A stretch of DNA of 64,000 nucleotides from Methylocystis silviterrae (GTDB lineage Bacteria > Pseudomonadota > Alphaproteobacteria > Rhizobiales > Beijerinckiaceae). The translations under genes and the position numbers were made by a program. Below are positions 1 through 7,417 of the stretch, piece after piece. Position 1 is the stretch's first letter, and every line of letters begins with the position of its first letter. The DNA lies in the NCBI RefSeq assembly GCF_013350005.1, contig NZ_JABVWW010000002.1, positions 62,001 through 126,000 of the forward strand, read 5' to 3'. A model generated the notes under the pieces. It did no database searches. It saw only the letters and a program-made list of their open reading frames with translations, and was not told where the DNA came from.

Positions 1-277
1 GGTCGAGCGGGTCCGGCTTGTTAGGCTCGGCGCGCAGCTCGACGTCGAGCAAAACCGCGGCGGGCGCGGCGTCCGCGACGGCGAAGTCCGGATTGTCCAA
101 CGGCGCGCGCGTCGGAATGCGCTCGACGTCAAAGAGCGCGACGAGCGGCGGCGGGTCAAACAGTTCGGCGCGGCGCGGCGGATACTGCGCCGCGACCGCG
201 GGAGCGGCGAACGCCGACATGGCCGCAGCCGCAAGCGCGGCGCGGAGAAGTCGCTTGGCCTTTTCGCCAGCGGTCAT
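1..277 (-). CDS. Secreted protein of unknown function, N-terminal part only
   Basis: Reading leftward from an ATG at 277 the frame stays open to the window edge, so only about 92 residues are visible. The first 30 or so form a textbook signal peptide: a basic stretch (GEKAKRLLR), an alanine-rich hydrophobic core and an AVA-AQ cleavage site. The mature part is proline-rich and contains FDVERIPTRAP. A GAGGGAC ribosome binding site precedes the ATG by a few bases. I do not recognise the family. Export to the periplasm is inferred from the signal peptide alone. Confidence 0.6.
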   Translation of the reverse strand, partial: MTAGEKAKRLLRAALAAAAMSAFAAPAVAAQYPPRRAELFDPPPLVALFDVERIPTRAPLDNPDFAVADAAPAAVLLDVELRAEPNKPDPLD

Positions 278-522
278 AGCTGTCCCTCGCGCAAAACCTC
301 GTCGCGGCGAGATCTGCGGCGCCTTTCCAGTCAAGATATGGGTGGAGCGCCGCCGCGCGGCAATCCTCCATTGCTTCGCCGGAACAGTAACGCGCGGCGT
401 CAGGCTTGGGAATCGGCGCGCGGCGACGCGCCCCGCTCAGCCCCCGAAAAAGCCGGACTGTGGCGGCGACGCCACAATGGCGCCGGGCTCCGAAGCCAGG
501 TTGGCGAGGCGTCATCTCACCG

Positions 523-659
523 CGTCATGGCCGCGCTTGTCGCGGCCATCCACGCGACGACACGATGCAATTATGAGAGCATGAGCCGAATGCCGTCTCC
601 CCGCGATGCGTTTCACGCTGTTCCGGCGTGGACGCCTGGCGCAAGGCCGGGCATGACGG
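523..659. repeat. REP-type palindromic element, CGTCATGGCC family
   Basis: The left arm holds CGTCATGGCC followed by a GCGCTTGTCGC-type hairpin, and the right arm (about 625-659) ends in GGGCATGACGG, an imperfect inverted copy. The same family recurs at 14730-14816 inside a gene. The rest of the 278-770 gap shows no gene I can support. Confidence 0.65.
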
Positions 660-770
660 CTGAAAGCTGAGCTGAAATTAGGCCGAGTTCGAAGCCCGTA
701 CAGTGGCGCCGAGCGATGGCAGGCCGGACTCGAACGCGCTATGAATTGTCATGGACCCCAGAGGCCGCCA

Positions 771-1067
771 ATGAAGCCCTACATCGTCATCGTCCATAAG
801 GACGAACACAGCGCCTACGGCATGACCTTTCCCGACGCGCCTGGATGTTTCTCGGCCGCGGATGACATCGACGACATTTTCATCATGGCCACCGAGGCGC
901 TGGAGCTTTGGGCGGAGGGGATGCGCGAAGACGGCCTGCCGATTCCCGAGCCACGCGATTTTGAAGTCTTACGGGCGGACCCGAAATGGGCTGAGCGTTT
1001 TGGCGATGCGGAAATCGTGATTGCAGTCGAAGCGCCCTGGGCACGAAGGCGGCAAGCGGCTGAGTGA
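771..1067 (+). CDS. hicB: HicB-family antitoxin
   Basis: A 98-residue protein with the HicB degenerate RNase H-like fold: an N-terminal beta strand (KPYIVIVHKDE), the FPDAPGCFSAADD signature and the following helix (MATEALELWAEGM), then DGLPIPEPRDFEVL. Proteins of this family bind and neutralise the HicA mRNA interferase. The ATG at 771 is preferred over one at 741 because homology begins there. No C-terminal DNA-binding domain is evident, so autoregulation by this HicB is doubtful. The partner lies downstream on the opposite strand with one base between the two stop codons, which is atypical for this module. Confidence 0.8.
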   Translation: MKPYIVIVHKDEHSAYGMTFPDAPGCFSAADDIDDIFIMATEALELWAEGMREDGLPIPEPRDFEVLRADPKWAERFGDAEIVIAVEAPWARRRQAAE

Positions 1068-1068
1068 A

Positions 1069-1263
1069 TCAGTCTTTCGGCCAGCCTGCGCTTTCATAAA
1101 TGCTGAGCACAGTCTTTGGCGGCATGTCTTTCTTGGGATGCGCCACGGTCACCCGGCCGGATTTCGTCGGATGTTTGAACTGACGATGCGAGCCCTTGGA
1201 GCGCACGAGCCGCCACCCTTCGCTTTCGAGGCGGCGGATGATGTCGCGACTGTTGGTGAGCAT
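1069..1263 (-). CDS. hicA: HicA-family mRNA interferase toxin
   Basis: A 64-residue basic protein with the HicA double-stranded RNA-binding-like fold. It begins with a helix (SRDIIRRLESEGW), followed by KGSHRQF, which contains the family's catalytic histidine, and HPKKDMPPKTVLSIYESAGW. Known members cleave mRNA and are held inactive by HicB. AAGG sits about 7 bases before the ATG at 1263. It is transcribed toward hicB, from its own promoter in 1264-1417, so toxin and antitoxin cannot share one messenger. The fold and motifs are clear; activity is inferred from the family. Confidence 0.8.
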   Translation of the reverse strand: MLTNSRDIIRRLESEGWRLVRSKGSHRQFKHPTKSGRVTVAHPKKDMPPKTVLSIYESAGWPKD

Positions 1264-1417
1264 GAGGCGCCTTCACATTTGTTGGGCGCCTTTCCAGATA
1301 TCACTCAGAGAAATTGAATTTCAAGCTCGCGCGGCTTGTCCACAGAGATTACGACCGACTCCGCATTATGCTACATTGTGTTCGTGTAATGTTCTCATTC
1401 TGTTACGCGGGATAGGC

Positions 1418-3778
1418 TCACCCCGCATCGACGAAACTCTCCAGCACCATCTTCCTGCCGGCCTTGTCGAAATCGACCGTGAGCTTGTTGCCGTCGACCG
1501 CCGCCACGGAGCCGGGCCCGAACTTCAAGTGAAACACCCGCGCGCCCACTGAAAAGTGCGAGCCGCCGCTTGAGCGCGCGATCACTTCGCCCTCGATCGT
1601 CACAGGCTGCTTGCTGCGTGCGCCGCGCGACTCGCGCGCCGCGCCGCCGCGCCCGGCGTCGCCCCGCGTCGCCTGCGCGCGCTTCCATCCCGGCGTCGAA
1701 TAGTCGGAGCCGTAGACGTCGAGATTGGCGAAGCGCGAGACGCCATAGGAGCCATATTGCGAGCCGCTCGGCGCCTCGACCACCTCGACATTGTCCGTCG
1801 GCAGATTGTCGATGAAGCGTGAGGGCACGGTCGCCTGCCACAGCCCGTGAATGCGCCGGTTGCTGGCGAAATAGATCTTGGCGCGGCGCTTGGCGCGCGT
1901 CAGCCCGACATAGGCGAGGCGGCGCTCTTCCTCGAGGCCGGCGCGTCCCTGTTCGTCGAGCGTGCGTTGGCTCGGAAACAGCCCTTCCTCCCAGCCGGGA
2001 AGATAGACGGTCTCGAACTCGAGGCCCTTGGCGCCATGCAGCGTCATGATCGAGACGCGCTCTTGATCGACGGCGCTGTCGGCCTCCATGACGAGCGACA
2101 CATGTTCGAGGAAGGATTCGAGGTCGGGAAAGGCCTCCATCGCCCGGACAAGCTCTTTCAAATTGTCGAGCCGCCCGGTGGCCTCGGGCGTCTTGTCCGA
2201 ACGCCACATCTCGGTGTAGCCGGATTCATCGAGCACCTGCTCGGCAAGCTCATGCTGCGGCTTTGAATCGATCAGCGTGCGCCAGCGGTCGAAATCGCCG
2301 ATGAGGCCGCGCAGCGCGCCGCGCGGCTTTGGCTTCAGCTCCTCGCTTTCGACAAGAACGCGCGCCGCCTGCATCAGCGGAATGGCTTCGCGCCGCGCAT
2401 ATTCATGCAGCATCTGCAGCGTCGCGTCGCCGAGGCCGCGTTTGGGCGTATTGATGATGCGCTCGAAGGCGAGATCGTCGGCCGGCTGCGCGACGCAGCG
2501 CAGATAGGCGAGCGCGTCGCGAATTTCGAGCCGCTCGTAAAAGCGCGGCCCGCCGATGACGCGATAGGGCAGGCCGATCTCGACGAAGCGCTCTTCGAAT
2601 TCGCGCATCTGAAACGACGCGCGCACGAGAATGGCGATCTCTTCGAGCGAATGGTCCTTGCGGCTCAACTGCTCGATGTCCTCGCCGATGCTGCGCGCTT
2701 CTTCCTGGCTGTCCCAGACGCCGGTGAGCGTCGGCTTTTCGCCCTCGCCGCCATCGGTGAACAGGGTTTTGCCGAGCCGGCCTTCATTATGCGAGATGAG
2801 ATGCGAGGCGGCGGCGAGAATATGTCCTGTCGAGCGGTAATTGCGCTCGAGGCGAATGACCTTCGCGCCGGGAAAGTCCTGCTCGAAACGCAGGATGTTC
2901 TCGACCTCGGCGCCGCGCCAGCCATAGACGCTCTGATCGTCGTCGCCGACGCAGCAGAGATTTTGTTTCCCGGGCGCCCGCTGCGAGATCAGCCGCAGCC
3001 ACAAATATTGCGCGATATTCGTGTCCTGATATTCGTCGACCAGGATATATTTGAAGCGGCGCTGATAGTCGGCGAGCACATCCGGATTGTCGCGAAAGAG
3101 CCGCAGGCTCTCCATCAAGAGATCGCCGAAGTCGACGGCGTTCAAGACCTTGAGCCGCTCCTGATAGAGCGCGTAGAGCGCCGCGCCTTTGCCATTGGCG
3201 AAGCTTTCGGCGTCGCCGGCGGGAACCTGCGCCGGCGTCAGACCGCGGTTCTTCCAGCCGTCGATGCGCATCGCGAGCGCGCGCGCCGGCCAGCGCTTGT
3301 CGTCGATATTCTCCGCGCGCAGCACCTGCTTCAAGAGGCGGATCTGATCGTCGACATCGAGAATGGTGAAGTTCGGCTTCAGCCCGACGAGTTCGGCGTG
3401 GCGGCGCAGAATCTTGGCGCTGATCGCGTGAAAGGTGCCAAGCCATTGCATGGCCTGCGCGCCCTCGCCGACGAGCGCCTCGACGCGCTGGCGCATCTCG
3501 CGCGCCGCCTTGTTGGTGAAGGTGACGGCGAGGATTTCATAGGCGCGGGCCTTGCCGAGCGCGAGGATGTGGCCGATGCGCGTCGTCAGCGCGCGCGTCT
3601 TGCCGGTGCCGGCGCCGGCGAGCACGAGCACCGGCCCGTCGAGCGTTTCGACGGCGGCGCGCTGCTCGGGGTTGAGCGCGTCGAGATAGCGCGGCCGTCC
3701 GGCGCTCGCCGCCGCGCGCGCGGCAAGCCCGCCCGTCTGCGGCGCGTAATCGTCGATCTCGGGCGGAGGGCTCTTCAT
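1418..3778 (-). CDS. uvrD: ATP-dependent DNA helicase, UvrD/PcrA type
   Basis: A superfamily 1A helicase of 786 residues that unwinds DNA 3' to 5' in nucleotide excision and mismatch repair. Motifs in order: Walker A GAGTGKT at residues 55-61, VDEYQDTN (motif II), GDDDQSVYGWRGA (III), LERNYRS (IV), TLHGAKGLEFETVYLPGWEEG (V) and AYVGLTRAK (VI). The C-terminus ends in a Tudor-like segment (VGARVFHLKFGPGSVAAVDGNKLTVDFD) typical of PcrA/UvrD. The ATG at 3778 is chosen because everything upstream in frame is palindromic repeat sequence. It is the last gene of a minus-strand run from sspB. Size and motifs are normal for the family. Confidence 0.95.
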   Translation of the reverse strand: MKSPPPEIDDYAPQTGGLAARAAASAGRPRYLDALNPEQRAAVETLDGPVLVLAGAGTGKTRALTTRIGHILALGKARAYEILAVTFTNKAAREMRQRVEALVGEGAQAMQWLGTFHAISAKILRRHAELVGLKPNFTILDVDDQIRLLKQVLRAENIDDKRWPARALAMRIDGWKNRGLTPAQVPAGDAESFANGKGAALYALYQERLKVLNAVDFGDLLMESLRLFRDNPDVLADYQRRFKYILVDEYQDTNIAQYLWLRLISQRAPGKQNLCCVGDDDQSVYGWRGAEVENILRFEQDFPGAKVIRLERNYRSTGHILAAASHLISHNEGRLGKTLFTDGGEGEKPTLTGVWDSQEEARSIGEDIEQLSRKDHSLEEIAILVRASFQMREFEERFVEIGLPYRVIGGPRFYERLEIRDALAYLRCVAQPADDLAFERIINTPKRGLGDATLQMLHEYARREAIPLMQAARVLVESEELKPKPRGALRGLIGDFDRWRTLIDSKPQHELAEQVLDESGYTEMWRSDKTPEATGRLDNLKELVRAMEAFPDLESFLEHVSLVMEADSAVDQERVSIMTLHGAKGLEFETVYLPGWEEGLFPSQRTLDEQGRAGLEEERRLAYVGLTRAKRRAKIYFASNRRIHGLWQATVPSRFIDNLPTDNVEVVEAPSGSQYGSYGVSRFANLDVYGSDYSTPGWKRAQATRGDAGRGGAARESRGARSKQPVTIEGEVIARSSGGSHFSVGARVFHLKFGPGSVAAVDGNKLTVDFDKAGRKMVLESFVDAG

Positions 3779-3831
3779 GATTCTTCGATCATATAGGAGA
3801 ACGGAAGGCGAATCACGAGATTGCGGCGCTT

Positions 3832-3962
3832 TCACCTCCCCCTTGGGGGGAGGTCGCTCGCCGCAGGCGAGCAGAAGGGGGGTGAGAAACGTAAGCCTGG
3901 CGGCGTTCACCCCACCCCGGCCTGCTTTGCAGGCCGACCCTCCCCCTCGAGGGGAGGGTGTA
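3832..3962. repeat. CACCTCCCCC/GGGGAGGGTG palindromic repeat
   Basis: Two hairpins: CTCCCCCTTGGGGGGAG around 3836-3853 with CGCTCGCCGCAGGCGAGC, and GGCCTGCTTTGCAGGCC followed by CCTCCCCCTCGAGGGGAGG. This is a common alphaproteobacterial intergenic repeat family. It lies between uvrD and the ribbon-helix-helix gene and runs into the end of the latter, encoding its last residues. Confidence 0.7.
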
Positions 3963-4203
3963 ATTCCAGCGCCCGCTCCAGAACGAACACCCTCAGCGCC
4001 GAGGACAGGTTCGCCTCGCCGCGCCCGGCGTCAACGCGGGCGATGAGTCCCGCGAGCGAGACGCCCTCCTGCGCGGCGATGTCTTTCAGCGCGCGCCAGA
4101 AAGCATCTTCAAGAGAGACGCTGGTGCGGTGGCCGGCGATGACGACGGAATGCTTGACGACTCGGCGGCCATTAGCGTCTTGAGGCGCCTGCGCCTCGCT
4201 CAC
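3907..4203 (-). CDS. Ribbon-helix-helix domain protein with repeat-derived C-terminus
   Basis: A 98-residue protein. Residues 15-75 (KHSVVIAGHRTSVSLEDAFWRALKDIAAQEGVS and the following LSSALRVFVLERA) match the RHH_4 ribbon-helix-helix family, a small DNA-binding-like fold widespread in alphaproteobacteria; the target is unknown. The last 18 or so residues (from LHPPLEGEGRPAK) are translated from the palindromic repeat at 3832-3962, so the original stop was probably lost when the repeat arrived. The start overlaps the end of the DUF4169 gene by four bases, indicating translational coupling in the sspB-led operon. Confidence 0.8.
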   Translation of the reverse strand: MSEAQAPQDANGRRVVKHSVVIAGHRTSVSLEDAFWRALKDIAAQEGVSLAGLIARVDAGRGEANLSSALRVFVLERALELHPPLEGEGRPAKQAGVG

Positions 4204-4394
4204 GCCTGATCGTCCGATTCCGGTTCCCGCCTATGCGCCTCCAGCCTGGCGCTTTCCAGCTGCGCCTGCGCGGCGGTCAACTCCCGCTCGGATTTGGCGC
4301 GCCCGAAGGCTGCGCGCTTCGCTTGCGCGGCGTCGTCCTTGACGCGGCGGTCGCGTTGTTTGCGCGCGCGCCGCAGATTGACGACGTCGCCCAT
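4200..4394 (-). CDS. DUF4169 family small basic protein
   Basis: 64 residues, highly charged, beginning MGDVVNLRRARKQRDR and continuing as one predicted helix rich in Arg, Ala and Glu. The GDVVNLRRARK opening is the signature of DUF4169, a family of unknown function in alphaproteobacteria. Its ATG touches the final base of sspB and its end overlaps the ribbon-helix-helix gene by four bases, so the three are translated as one unit. No function is proposed. Confidence 0.8.
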   Translation of the reverse strand: MGDVVNLRRARKQRDRRVKDDAAQAKRAAFGRAKSERELTAAQAQLESARLEAHRREPESDDQA

Positions 4395-4999
4395 CAGGGC
4401 TTTTTGCGGAAGGCGTCGATCGAGACGATCTTGTCGTCGCCGTCTTCCTTCGCTTCGACCGGCTTAAGTTTTTTTTGCCTGTCGGCGCTCGGCGTCTTGT
4501 TCGGCTCTGCTTTGGCCGGCTCTGATTTTACCGGCTCGACCTTGGCCGGCTTGAACGCCTTTACCGAGTCCGGCGTTTTCGCAACAAGGCTCGGTCCTGG
4601 GGAAGGCGCGTCCTCCTCTTCGCCTTCCTCAAGCGCGTCTTCCGCGCTCTCAAAGCGCAGGCCGAATTCGACGGCAGGATCGAAAAAGCCGGTGACGGCC
4701 GAGAAGGGCACGTAGAGATGCTCGGCGACCGAGCGGAACGATAGGGTGACGCCGAAACCTTCTTCGTCGACTTCCAGATCCGAATATTGATGCTGCAGGA
4801 TGATCGTCAGCTCGCTCGGCCATTGTTCGGCGAGGCGGCGCGAAATCGTGACGCCAGGCGCATCGGTGCGGAAGCTGATGGTGAAGTGATGGTCGCCGGG
4901 CAGATAGCCGCTCTCGGCGACGTCGCCCAGCACTTTGCGCATGACGCCGCGCATGGCGTCCTGAACGAGAAGATCGTAGCGAATAATGTCTTTAGTCAT
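4394..4999 (-). CDS. sspB: SspB-family ClpXP adaptor (alpha type)
   Basis: 201 residues. The N-terminal domain (KDIIRYDLLVQDAMRGVMRKVL to about residue 140, with GDHHFTISFRT and LTIILQHQY) is the alphaproteobacterial SspB fold that binds ssrA-tagged proteins. A Lys/Pro/Glu-rich linker follows, and the extreme C-terminus (KIVSIDAFRKKP) resembles the tail by which SspB docks on ClpX. The ATG at 4999 is chosen because similarity starts there; an in-frame upstream ATG at 5056 would add an unsupported extension. The tmRNA gene, which makes the tag SspB recognises, lies directly upstream on the same strand. Confidence 0.9.
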   Translation of the reverse strand: MTKDIIRYDLLVQDAMRGVMRKVLGDVAESGYLPGDHHFTISFRTDAPGVTISRRLAEQWPSELTIILQHQYSDLEVDEEGFGVTLSFRSVAEHLYVPFSAVTGFFDPAVEFGLRFESAEDALEEGEEEDAPSPGPSLVAKTPDSVKAFKPAKVEPVKSEPAKAEPNKTPSADRQKKLKPVEAKEDGDDKIVSIDAFRKKP

Positions 5000-5103
5000 T
5001 GCGTCGCGCCAGACTGCCATCCGTATGGTCGACCGGCTATCGCTTCCGACCGCCATGTCTGCCGCGCTTGCATCACGGCGGCGCGGCGCGAGAAAATTGA
5101 AGT

Positions 5104-5129
5104 GGAGGCTTCTGTTGCCAGGCGCCTCC
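5104..5129 (-). terminator. Probable terminator of the tmRNA gene
   Basis: On the minus strand GGAGGC and GCCTCC form a stem around a 14-base loop, followed by a short T-containing stretch (CAATTTTC). It lies just past the coding piece of ssrA. The T-run is short, so the call is moderate. Confidence 0.45.
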
Positions 5130-5423
5130 TGACCCCGCCTAGAAGTGCTAACCCCTAGGGCTTAATTCCCAGTTTGGGCGCCGCATTACGCGGCGACGGC
5201 CACCGGAGCATAGTTGTCGTTGGCAACTATAAGTTTGACCCGATAACGGCGGTATCATGCCGAGCAAAAAATCACCCTTTACACCCTCGTCAATCCTATT
5301 TCGCCCCCGCCAAAACCCGCCGCGCGGACGGGCTTTGGTGGAGGCGCCGGGTACCGCCCCCGGGTCCGAATGGTTTATTACGGTGTTCGTTTATCGCCAT
5401 AGCCGACGCAAGCGCCGGCAAAT
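5130..5423 (-). ncRNA. ssrA: Transfer-messenger RNA, circularly permuted two-piece form
   Basis: The minus strand first encodes the acceptor piece, ending in GGCGCCTCCACCA (CCA at 5338-5336). After a short intervening segment comes the coding piece, whose 5' end GGGGGCG (5308-5302) pairs with CGCCTCC of the acceptor, including the G3-U70 pair that marks alanine identity. The text after it (AAATAGGATTGACGAGGG) matches tmRNA 5' regions. The tag frame runs 5224-5186: resume codon GCC after TAGTT, encoding ANDNYAPVAVAA then TAA. This order is the alphaproteobacterial arrangement in which the precursor is processed to two RNAs. tmRNA rescues stalled ribosomes. The 3' boundary is approximate. Confidence 0.93.
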
Positions 5424-5425
5424 TG

Positions 5426-5454
5426 AATATAGGCGCTTGCGGGATTTTGTGAAA
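5426..5454 (-). promoter_or_regulatory. ssrA promoter with inverted repeat around the -10 box
   Basis: On the minus strand TTTCAC (5454-5449) and TATATT (5431-5426) are separated by exactly 17 bases, a sigma-70-like layout that would start transcription near 5420, just before the acceptor piece. A perfect 10-base inverted repeat, CGCAAGCGCC at 5407-5416 and GGCGCTTGCG at 5432-5441, brackets the -10 box and start site. It could be an operator or a hairpin in the 5' leader. Confidence 0.55.
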
Positions 5455-5517
5455 GTCCCCGCCGTCTGCGTCTTCAGCGCTTTTGCCGAGGTGGCGTGTG
5501 GCGCGAACGAGCCTGGC

Positions 5518-6123
5518 CTATTGCGCGCCGACGCGCTTCACCTCGCCAAAGCCCTTCGCGTCCATGGCGAGGTGCAGCCGGTTTTGCAGTCCGGCGTCGT
5601 CGCCCTTGACGAGCAGTCCGGCGTTTTCGGCGATCGCTTCGCAGAGCGCAGCCACCCAGGGCTCCTCGCTTTTGGCGAAATCGCTGAGCACATAAGCATG
5701 GACCAGCGCCTTATCGCCGGGGTGGCCGATGCCGAGCCGCAGCCGCTTATAGTCGTTGCCGATATGCGCGGTGATCGAGCGCAGCCCGTTGTGGCCTGCG
5801 ACGCCGCCGCCTGTCTTGATCCGGCACTTGGCCGGCGCAAGATCGAGTTCGTCGTGAAGGACCACGATCTCATCGAGGCCGATCTTGTGAAAACGCGCGG
5901 CTTCGCCGACCGAACGGCCGCTCTCGTTCATATAGGTCTGCGGCTGCAGCAGCATGACCTTTTCGCCGCCGATCGCCCCTTCGCTGACGAGGCCTTGAAA
6001 GCGCGCCCGCGCTTGTGGAAAGCCGTGTCGCTTGGCGATCGCTTCGAGCGCCATAAAGCCGATATTGTGCCGGTTCTTGGCGTAGGCGCGTCCGGGATTG
6101 CCCAGTCCGACAAGGAGCAGCAT
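5518..6123 (-). CDS. pth: Peptidyl-tRNA hydrolase
   Basis: 201 residues. It recycles peptidyl-tRNAs released from ribosomes by hydrolysing the ester bond. The family signature is intact: [18 protein letters not shown] with the catalytic His at residue 19, [21 protein letters not shown] with the catalytic Asp, and [15 protein letters not shown]. The ATG at 6123 is preferred over an in-frame ATG at 6138, because AGAGG lies six bases before it and the longer form would begin inside the terminator tail of rplY. It follows rplY on the same strand, the usual ribosomal-protein L25/pth pairing, and is itself followed by the ssrA promoter. Confidence 0.95.
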   Translation of the reverse strand: MLLLVGLGNPGRAYAKNRHNIGFMALEAIAKRHGFPQARARFQGLVSEGAIGGEKVMLLQPQTYMNESGRSVGEAARFHKIGLDEIVVLHDELDLAPAKCRIKTGGGVAGHNGLRSITAHIGNDYKRLRLGIGHPGDKALVHAYVLSDFAKSEEPWVAALCEAIAENAGLLVKGDDAGLQNRLHLAMDAKGFGEVKRVGAQ

Positions 6124-6142
6124 GTGAGCCTCTGACATAAAA

Positions 6143-6164
6143 ATGGCCGGGCGAACCCGGCCAT
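6143..6164 (-). terminator. Hairpin terminator between rplY and pth
   Basis: On the minus strand ATGGCCGGG and CCCGGCCAT pair around a TTCG tetraloop and run into TTTTT. It probably limits read-through from rplY into pth, so pth expression may depend on partial read-through or an internal promoter. Confidence 0.75.
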
Positions 6165-6187
6165 TATCACGGTAAGCTTTGCAGCGC

Positions 6188-6829
6188 TTACTTCTTCTTT
6201 TCTTCCTTGGCGGGAGCGGCCGCAGGCGCAGCTGCCGCGCTCGGAGCCTCCTCGGCGCCGCCGCCCGCCGGCGGCGTAAGGCTCGCGACGGTGAAATTCT
6301 TGTCGGGATTCGTGGGCTTGCAGCCCTCCGGCAGCGGAATCGCCGAAATATGCAGCGAATCGTTGAAATCCAGGCCCGTCAGGTCGGCGGTGATGGCCTC
6401 CGGAATATTGTCGGCCGGCACCCACATCTCCACCGTGTGATAGACGATGTTGAGCGCGCCGCCGCGCTTGATGCCAGGCGCCGCTTCCTGGTTGGTGAAA
6501 TGCACCGGCACTTGCACGCGCAGCCGCGAACCCGGCTTCAGGCGCAGGAAATCCACGTGCATCGGCGTGTCTTTGATGACGTCAAGCTGATAGTCGCGCG
6601 GGATGGCGCGCTCCTTCTTGCCGTCGATGTCGAGCTCGAAGATCGTCGTAAGGAAGTGCCCGGCGAAAATCAGCTGAGAGAGGCTCTTCTTCTCGAGCGA
6701 GAGCGGCTGCGGCGCTTCGCCGCCGCCATAGAGTACTGCTGGTATACGGCCCTCACGGCGAACGCTGCGGGCGGCCCCCTTGCCTGTCCCGCTGCGCACC
6801 GTGGCCGCGAGCTTCTTGGTCTCGGCCAT
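6188..6829 (-). CDS. rplY: 50S ribosomal protein L25, long Ctc/TL5 type
   Basis: 213 residues. The N-terminal half ([33 protein letters not shown], then PMHVDFLRL near residue 90) is the 5S rRNA-binding L25 domain. A TL5/Ctc-type beta domain follows ([31 protein letters not shown]), and then an Ala/Lys-rich tail ending EEKKK. The length fits the long form common in alphaproteobacteria rather than the 94-residue enterobacterial protein. It binds 5S rRNA in the large subunit. It is first in the rplY-pth pair and ends in a strong hairpin. Confidence 0.93.
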   Translation of the reverse strand: MAETKKLAATVRSGTGKGAARSVRREGRIPAVLYGGGEAPQPLSLEKKSLSQLIFAGHFLTTIFELDIDGKKERAIPRDYQLDVIKDTPMHVDFLRLKPGSRLRVQVPVHFTNQEAAPGIKRGGALNIVYHTVEMWVPADNIPEAITADLTGLDFNDSLHISAIPLPEGCKPTNPDKNFTVASLTPPAGGGAEEAPSAAAAPAAAPAKEEKKK

Positions 6830-7071
6830 TTCGGTGTCCTTTAAATCAAAAGAAAAGGCGCTGCTTCGCCTCCAGGGGTGTCGGAAACGCAGGCGCCGCG
6901 GCGCTTATAGGGGAGCAAGCCATGAGAGGCAAGGCGGAGGGCCGAAAACCGGCGCGCGACCCCCTTTTCCATCGCGGCTGGGGCCTCATATGGCCGCAGA
7001 TCGCTCGCTCGCCTTTGAGCGGCATGGCGCAGCCGTGGCTTGCTTCCGGCTGCAAGAGAAAGGGTTCGAAC

Positions 7072-7401
7072 ATGCGTACTCTCGTGACGTGCATCGCGCT
7101 TCTTGGGCTCGTCGGCATGGCGGCGACGCCTGCTCAGGCCGACCGTCGGCTCACCCGCGAAGAGAAATCCAGCATCCGTTCAGCGATGAAGGACGCGCAG
7201 TGTTCCGGCGGCAAGATGGAATTCGACGATGGGAGATTCGAAGTCGACAATGCGAAATGTCAGGACGGGAAGCGTTACGATCTCACCTTCGATCGCAATT
7301 TCAAGATGACAAGCAAGGAGCTCGAAGACAACAAATATTATGGCAGCGGACGGTACAACAAGCGCGATAACACCCGTGACAACAGGCGCGATACCTACTA
7401 A
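7072..7401 (+). CDS. Small periplasmic PepSY-like protein
   Basis: 109 residues. A signal peptide (MRTLVTCIALLGLVGMAATPAQA) is followed by a compact domain, LTREEKSSIRSAMKDAQCSGGKM and FEVDNAKCQDGKRYDLTFD, that resembles PepSY domains with one cysteine pair. The tail is rich in Arg, Asn and Asp (NKRDNTRDNRRD). AAAGGG precedes the ATG at 7072. PepSY domains often act as intramolecular inhibitors or bind peptides, but nothing here shows a partner. It stands alone between divergent rplY and a convergent CoA-transferase gene. Confidence 0.65.
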   Translation: MRTLVTCIALLGLVGMAATPAQADRRLTREEKSSIRSAMKDAQCSGGKMEFDDGRFEVDNAKCQDGKRYDLTFDRNFKMTSKELEDNKYYGSGRYNKRDNTRDNRRDTY

Positions 7402-7417
7402 CGCGCCTCTCGGGCGG

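Noticed and set aside
156-515. Alternative minus-strand frame overlapping the first gene
   Set aside because: The overlapping frame starting at 277 has a proper signal peptide and ribosome binding site; this one has neither.
2405-3796. Long open frame antisense to uvrD
   Set aside because: It mirrors helicase codons in a GC-rich gene; composition is Arg/Ala-rich without family motifs, while the opposite strand carries all UvrD motifs.
3779-3910. N-terminal extension of UvrD
   Set aside because: The extra 44 codons are palindromic repeat sequence, and UvrD homology begins after the ATG at 3778.
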